Shown here piece by piece: positions 62,832-64,000 of a stretch of DNA of 64,000 nucleotides. Location of the stretch: assembly GCA_038210495.1 (NCBI GenBank), contig JBBQWR010000008.1, positions 70,655 through 134,654 of the forward strand, written 5' to 3'. The position numbers and the translations under genes were made by a program. Within the stretch, counting starts at the first letter, position 1. Every line of letters begins with the position of its first letter. The notes under the pieces are model-generated. The model saw only the letters and a list, made by a program, of their open reading frames with translations. It was not told the origin of the DNA and ran no database searches. The stretch comes from JBBQWR01 sp038210495 (GTDB lineage: Bacteria; Planctomycetota; Planctomycetia; Pirellulales; DATAWG01).

Positions 62832-63768
62832 ACTTCCCGGTGTTGAATTCGTGCCTGTAAAATATCACACCGAAGTAACCCGCCTTGCATCCACCGATCT
62901 ACTCGGCCCAGAGCTATTGGCCCAACTCGAGCGGCTCGAACTCGTCAGCCGAAAAATTTTTCGTGGCCGCATGAAGGGAGAGCGTCGCAGCAAACGGAAG
63001 GGGCAGAGCGTCGAGTTCGCCGATTTTCGCGGCTATGTGCCCGGCGACGACTTGCGGTTCATCGACTGGAATACCTACGCCCGGCTCGATCGGCTGTTCT
63101 TGAAGATGTTCCTCGAAGAAGAGGATTTGCATTTCTATGCCCTCGTCGACGCCAGCCCATCGATGGGTTTTGGCGATCCGACCAAGTTGCATTGTGCCAA
63201 GCAACTGGCAGCGGCGCTGAGTTTTATCGGTCTGGCCCGCGGCGATCGGGTGCGGATCGAAACGCTGGGGCAACCGGCGCGCGAGCGTGCGCCCGTCTAT
63301 CGCGGCCGGCAGAGCCTGTGGCGGATGCTCGCCCAACTCGACGCCATCCAGCCGAGCCAAACCGCCTCGCTCGCCAGCGGCGTCAAGAACTTTTGCATCC
63401 GCAACTCGGGCAAAGGAATCCTGGTCCTGATCACCGATCTGATGGACAAGCAAGGCTACGAGTCGGCTCTGCGGTATCTCATCGCGCAGCAGATGGACGT
63501 TTATGTCATCCAGATGCTCAGCGTCGAAGAAGTCGAGCCCGCCATCAAAGGGGACTTGCGCCTCGTGGACTGCGAGGACGGCGATTCGGCGGAGATCACC
63601 GTCAGCGCCCCGCTCTTGGCCCGCTACCGCCGCACGCTGGCCGCGTTTGTCGATGGCGCGAAGACCTTTTGCAATCGCCGGGGAATGTCGTACTTGCTCG
63701 CCCGCAACGATCTGCCGGTCGACCAGCTGGTGCTGAGTTACCTGCGCGCCCGCGGGCTGATACGATAA
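62761..63768 (+). CDS. DUF58-domain protein (vWA-like)
   Basis: 335 residues from ATG 62761; family homology starts only near residue 50 (LLGPELLAQLERLELVSRKI), and GTG 62851 is a more likely start. DUF58 core: FRGRMKGERRSKRKGQSVEF, GYVPGDDLRFIDWNTYARLD, then a vWA-like DASPSMGFG MIDAS segment near residue 130. These proteins work with MoxR ATPases; none is adjacent here. The upstream part overlaps the 62450 remnant, so the first codons of the annotated frame may not be translated. Confidence 0.9.
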   Translation: MSNPPRLSASIHRKALNLGDIRPKLPGVEFVPVKYHTEVTRLASTDLLGPELLAQLERLELVSRKIFRGRMKGERRSKRKGQSVEFADFRGYVPGDDLRFIDWNTYARLDRLFLKMFLEEEDLHFYALVDASPSMGFGDPTKLHCAKQLAAALSFIGLARGDRVRIETLGQPARERAPVYRGRQSLWRMLAQLDAIQPSQTASLASGVKNFCIRNSGKGILVLITDLMDKQGYESALRYLIAQQMDVYVIQMLSVEEVEPAIKGDLRLVDCEDGDSAEITVSAPLLARYRRTLAAFVDGAKTFCNRRGMSYLLARNDLPVDQLVLSYLRARGLIR

Positions 63769-63782
63769 AGGCCGCGTGGAAA

Positions 63783-63891
63783 TGACTCATTGCCTAATGA
63801 CGAAGCTCTAATGACGAAGGTTTGAAGTCGCGGTTCGGGGCAAAGTTGGCGTCCACCAACCGGGGCTTCGGCGAAGCGCCTCCAGCCCTTG
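63783..63891. repeat. Family F repeats followed by a family A half
   Basis: AATGACTCATTGCCTAATGA then CGAAGCTCTAATGACGAAGG (63780-63825), followed by GGGGCTTCGGCGAAGCGCC with TCCAGCCC at 63859-63891, the reverse orientation of family A. Confidence 0.7.
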
Positions 63892-63952
63892 TAATTACCC
63901 ACATCTTTTTTTCATGGCTCGATGACCACGGACGCCAAGGAGGAGTTTATCC

Positions 63953-64000
63953 ATGCCCCGCCAGATCGTGATCCAGCCGGGTTCGCCGTCGCCTTTGCGA
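63953..64000 (+). CDS. Start of a gene cut by the window end
   Basis: ATG 63953 is preceded by AAGGAGGAG, a near-perfect ribosome binding site. Sixteen codons are visible (MPRQIVIQPGSPSPLR). The sequence is too short to classify. It follows the DUF58 gene in the same direction, so a MoxR/DUF58-linked role is possible but unsupported. Confidence 0.65.
   Translation, partial: MPRQIVIQPGSPSPLR

Overview
This looks like a chromosomal window from a planctomycete, probably of the order Pirellulales. No rRNA or other marker gene is present, so the placement rests on lineage-typical families: a DUF1559 protein with an N-terminal zinc ribbon, a WXXGXW-repeat protein, PQQ-propeller and VCBS secreted proteins, several Gfo/Idh/MocA and TIM-barrel isomerase genes, a degenerate GspE-like protein beside PilT, high GC content, and loosely packed genes in small operons. 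lpxA, a GT9 glycosyltransferase, a TolC-family channel and a Wzx-type flippase fit a diderm cell with lipid A or polysaccharide export.

Layout. 0-8 kb: a membrane protein, lpxA, a TPR protein, a thioredoxin-like/CAP-like secreted protein and three lineage-type unknowns. 8.0-8.5 kb: a dead toxin-antitoxin pair. 8.7-24.7 kb: TolC-family lipoprotein, a large WXXGXW protein, DUF486, a PQQ protein, MoxR, two secreted alpha/beta hydrolases, an M20 peptidase, an AI-2E permease with an extra C-terminal domain, and purC. 25-35.5 kb: a coiled-coil membrane protein, a prepilin peptidase homologue, small secreted proteins, a TIM-barrel isomerase, a 1217-residue FHA/coiled-coil protein and a DksA/TraR protein. 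35.6-49.7 kb: hydrolase, GT9, superoxide dismutase, a diguanylate cyclase with a degenerate HD-GYP region, PTS enzyme I, an oxidoreductase, DUF1559 and VCBS proteins, an OGFr-like protein and DUF4404. 49.8-64 kb: Wzx flippase with GT2, a methyltransferase, a CDGSH protein, prfB with a programmed frameshift, an epimerase, a CvpA-like protein, a pilT/GspE-like operon, hisF, a TIM-barrel isomerase, a DUF58 protein and the first codons of a further gene.

How genes work together. Clear functional units are few: Wzx with GT2 (overlapping GTGA), PilT with the GspE-like protein (overlapping TGATG), two hydrolases in tandem at 18-19.8 kb, and prfB followed by an overlapping unknown. Housekeeping genes (lpxA, purC, hisF, prfB, sod, ptsI) are scattered singly.

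The most distinctive sequence-level feature is a dense set of short intergenic palindromes and terminal-inverted-repeat elements. I count at least a dozen recognisable families, several with two or more copies in 64 kb, and some run into coding regions. Gene decay is also visible: a TA pair with three lesions, a small gene with a frameshift in an 8-base homopolymer, and a truncated gene at 62.45 kb. I found no phage, CRISPR array, tRNA, rRNA or complete insertion sequence. I did not find one clearly new multi-gene system; the best candidates for new biology are the P-loop-less GspE-like partner of PilT, the permease-Rossmann fusion and the palindrome families.
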